Shown here piece by piece: positions 61,993 to 64,000 of a stretch of DNA of 64,000 nt. A model generated the notes under the pieces. It was not told where the DNA came from and ran no database searches. It saw nothing but the letters and a program-made list of their open reading frames with translations. Positions within the stretch are counted from its first letter, which is position 1. Each line of letters opens with the position of its first letter. A program made the translations under genes and the position numbers. The DNA is from Paenibacillus farraposensis (GTDB taxonomy: Bacteria > Bacillota > Bacilli > Paenibacillales > Paenibacillaceae), in contig NZ_JAFFQR010000112.1 in NCBI RefSeq assembly GCF_020736845.1, positions 483,903-547,902 of the forward strand. The letters run 5' to 3'.

Positions 61993-62523
61993 TCACCATG
62001 CATTCCGTTCTCTCAGGGAGGTAATATGAGCTACATGATGTTTGCCATGCCAGGCATAGATGCCGATATTACGCTCAAGCCGGATCGCCTCTCCCGATTC
62101 AGGATGAATAAACGTTCGATGCAACTGATCTTCTCCCAATGATTGCAACACGATGACCCACCGTTCATGCAGCCCTTCCAGCAATTGTAGCGAGGGTTCC
62201 AGCGGAAGCTTGCTTGCGTCCGGCATTTCGGCCCAACGTCCCTCATCGTATGGCTTGATTGTAGGTGTATCCTCCGTCAGTGCCAGCTTAAAACGGATAT
62301 AGCTGTTCATATGGCTGTCTGCCAAATGATGAACGACCTGTCTTATCGTCCAGCCCTCTTCACGATAAGGCGTGTCTAGCTGCTGCTCATTCAATCCCTC
62401 GACCGCCTGACGAAGCTGCGAAGGCAGCTCGGCAATGTCGTGAATCCATGTCAGAAGGTGCTCTTCTTTAATGGCATCCGGAACGACGAATGACCCAATC
62501 GGGTAGCGCAAATCTTTGTCCAA
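61993..62523 (-). CDS. DinB-superfamily metalloprotein, YfiT/BstA type
   Basis: 176 residues. Histidines in QVVHHLADSHMNSY and YAWHGKHHVAHI give the three-His metal site of YfiT; the N-terminus DLRYPIGSF is typical. YfiT-like enzymes are candidate thiol transferases (bacillithiol) or hydrolases. The substrate is not known. Confidence 0.82.
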   Translation of the reverse strand: MDKDLRYPIGSFVVPDAIKEEHLLTWIHDIAELPSQLRQAVEGLNEQQLDTPYREEGWTIRQVVHHLADSHMNSYIRFKLALTEDTPTIKPYDEGRWAEMPDASKLPLEPSLQLLEGLHERWVIVLQSLGEDQLHRTFIHPESGEAIRLERNIGIYAWHGKHHVAHITSLRERNAW

Positions 62524-62594
62524 AGCAGTCTCCGCCCTTCTCTTTTCATTTAGGTGTGTATCAGTTATAAGTCTTCAAGTATAAATGATGCAGG

Positions 62595-62627
62595 AAAAAA
62601 AGCAGACCCGCAAGAGCCTGCTTTTTT
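62595..62627 (-). terminator. Terminator of odhB
   Basis: GCAGGCTCTTGCGGGTCTGC followed by TTTTTTT on the minus strand. Confidence 0.85.
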
Positions 62628-62660
62628 CTACACATCATGCCTGAACCAACTGGAGCATGA

Positions 62661-63944
62661 TTATCCCTCAAGCAACAGCGATTCCGGATCTTCCAGCAAT
62701 TCTTTGACCGTTACCAGGAAACGAACGGCTTCGCTACCATCGATAATCCGATGGTCGTAGGACAAGGCGATGTACATCATCGGACGATTTTCCATACGCT
62801 CCTCATCAATGGCAACCGGACGAAGCTGGATTTTGTGCATTCCCAAAATACCTACTTGCGGCGTGTTCAGAATTGGCGTAGACAGCAGGGAGCCAAAAAC
62901 GCCTCCATTGGTAATGGTGAAGGTTCCGCCTTGCAAATCTGCCAGAGAAAGTGAGTTAGAGCGTGCTTTGCTAGCCAAGTCTGCAATGCTTTTCTCAATC
63001 TCGGCAAAGCCGAGACGGTCAGCGTCCCGTACGACAGGCACGACCAAACCTTCCTTGGCAGATACGGCAATCCCGATATCATAGTATTTTTTCAGTACGA
63101 TATCATCGCCGTTAATTTCGGCATTTACAGTAGGGAATTGCTTGAGAGCGCCAACCACTGCTTTCGTAAAGAAGGACATAAAGCCCAGCCCTACGTCATG
63201 CTTCTCCTTGAACTTATCTTTACGACGTTTACGAACATCGAGAATGGCAGTCATATCCACTTCATTAAACGTTGTCAGCATAGCGGCTGTTTGCTGTGCT
63301 TCAACAAGGCGCTTGGCAATCGTCGCTCTGCGACGGGACATCCGCTGGCGCTCTACAGGCTTGGTGTACTCCGTTTGGGACGGGGACGAAGCCGCAGGCT
63401 TGTTGGAAGCGGGAGACGCAGGCGTAGTCGATGCCGCACGCGCAGCTTCGCTCGTATGTGTTCTAACATCGCCCTGGTAGACACGTCCAAGCGGGTCCTT
63501 GCTCTGTACTTGCTCCAGATCAATTCCGCGTTCACGCGCCAGCTTCCGGGCGGATGGAGATGCCGTCTGTCCACCCCCGTCAGTGCTGGACAAGACAGGC
63601 TGTGCGGCTTTTTCCGCTGGTGCAGATACCGGTGAAGCTACTGCAGGCGGTGCATCCGGCACTTGGGTCGCTGCTGCTTCTCCGGCACCGGATATTCCTG
63701 CATTACCATGGCCGCTGCTGATCAAGCCAACTGCTTCACCGATAGCCACGGTCTCCCCCTCCTGACGAAGGATTTTCTGGATTACGCCCGCTTCTTCTGC
63801 ACTAATTTCCAGGTTGACCTTATCTGTTTCCAGCTCCAGCAGAACATCCCCCTGTCCTACGGAATCTCCTTCCTTCACAAGCCATTTGGAAATTGTTCCT
63901 TCCGTGATGGATTCTCCCATTGCCGGTACTAAAATATCGCTCAC
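62661..63944 (-). CDS. odhB: 2-oxoglutarate dehydrogenase E2 (dihydrolipoyl succinyltransferase)
   Basis: 427 residues: lipoyl domain with ETDKVNLE (lipoylated Lys43), an Ala/Pro/Ser-rich linker, peripheral subunit-binding domain (SPSARKLARERGIDLEQV), a second linker and the catalytic domain with the active-site HRIIDG. It moves succinyl groups to CoA in the TCA cycle. It starts with GTG seven bases after GGGGAGGT, directly after the odhA tail. Confidence 0.95.
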   Translation of the reverse strand: MSDILVPAMGESITEGTISKWLVKEGDSVGQGDVLLELETDKVNLEISAEEAGVIQKILRQEGETVAIGEAVGLISSGHGNAGISGAGEAAATQVPDAPPAVASPVSAPAEKAAQPVLSSTDGGGQTASPSARKLARERGIDLEQVQSKDPLGRVYQGDVRTHTSEAARAASTTPASPASNKPAASSPSQTEYTKPVERQRMSRRRATIAKRLVEAQQTAAMLTTFNEVDMTAILDVRKRRKDKFKEKHDVGLGFMSFFTKAVVGALKQFPTVNAEINGDDIVLKKYYDIGIAVSAKEGLVVPVVRDADRLGFAEIEKSIADLASKARSNSLSLADLQGGTFTITNGGVFGSLLSTPILNTPQVGILGMHKIQLRPVAIDEERMENRPMMYIALSYDHRIIDGSEAVRFLVTVKELLEDPESLLLEG

Positions 63945-63962
63945 AGCCGCTACCTCCCCAAT

Positions 63963-64000
63963 CTAATATTGTTTTTGGAATCCTGCTTCAACGCTGATTG
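63963..64000 (-). CDS. odhA: Probable C-terminal tail of odhA (2-oxoglutarate dehydrogenase E1), cut by window edge
   Basis: Only eleven codons are visible (ISVEAGFQKQY, then TAG), 18 bases before odhB. The identity rests on the usual odhA-odhB order, not on recognisable sequence. Confidence 0.4.
   Translation of the reverse strand, partial: ISVEAGFQKQY

Noticed and set aside
1..64000. Mobile elements, CRISPR arrays, defence systems
   Set aside because: No transposase, integrase, terminal repeats, direct-repeat arrays or recognisable defence genes were seen on either strand.

Overview
The window looks like chromosome of a spore-forming Bacillota, most likely a Paenibacillus of the P. polymyxa type. 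The signs are moderate GC, strong AGGAGG ribosome-binding sites, Spo0E-like and CotF-like sporulation proteins, a menaquinone gene of the futalosine route, a secreted pectate lyase, T-box and S-box leaders, and Bacillus-style gene neighbourhoods such as pheS-pheT-zapA-mutS2, infC-rpmI-rplT, ilvB-ilvN-ilvC-leuA and nupNOPQ. It is mostly housekeeping DNA. I see no phage, insertion sequence, CRISPR array or rRNA. The genus is an inference from gene content.

Layout. 1-4.7 kb: the start of mqnC, then metA-metI-metC (minus) under a SAM-I riboswitch. 4.7-6.2 kb: corA (plus) behind a leader of about 310 nt with two mutually exclusive helices and a possible 39-codon leader ORF. 6.2-12.4 kb (minus): an HRDC protein, a ROK sugar kinase, then a five-gene run from a lipoprotein through ATP:cobalamin adenosyltransferase, an RluA-type synthase and an Spx/ArsC-like protein to a 5'-3' exonuclease, and a Spo0E-like gene. 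12.5-16.4 kb: a Pmp3-acyltransferase overlapping pair, an alaR-alaT-like pair and two spore-coat-type genes. 16.4-20.3 kb: a FAD oxidoreductase, an MFS transporter, a zinc-ribbon protein and a DUF350 protein. 20.3-29.5 kb: mutS2, a small YvlD-like membrane protein, a very long ZapA-coiled-coil protein, and pheT-pheS under a Phe T-box.

29.5-38.5 kb: an ABC-F ATPase whose leader looks like an attenuator (short ORF, then terminator), a pectate lyase, tRNA-Gly(UCC), a GGDEF-EAL protein, a soluble PAS histidine kinase, a zinc-finger protein and a 2-Cys peroxiredoxin with Fur/PerR-like boxes. 38.7-45.6 kb: leuB, leuA, ilvC, ilvN and ilvB under a Leu(CUC) T-box. 45.7-51.6 kb: a GNAT protein, a Gly/Tyr-rich protein and the nupNOPQ-type nucleoside importer. 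51.8-53.3 kb: infC-rpmI-rplT with an L20-type leader and an AUU start for infC. 53.3-64 kb: a GT2 glycosyltransferase, a PAP2 phosphatase and a UgtP-like glycosyltransferase, trmB, the YtqA-YtqB (tRNA wobble uridine) pair, manA, an alpha/beta hydrolase, a YfiT/DinB protein and odhB, with the tail of odhA at the edge.

The items most worth a second look are the corA leader switch (4903-5225), the ABC-F leader (31428-31780), the 674-residue ZapA-coiled-coil protein (23395-25419) and the operator-like boxes over the peroxiredoxin promoter (38498-38566).
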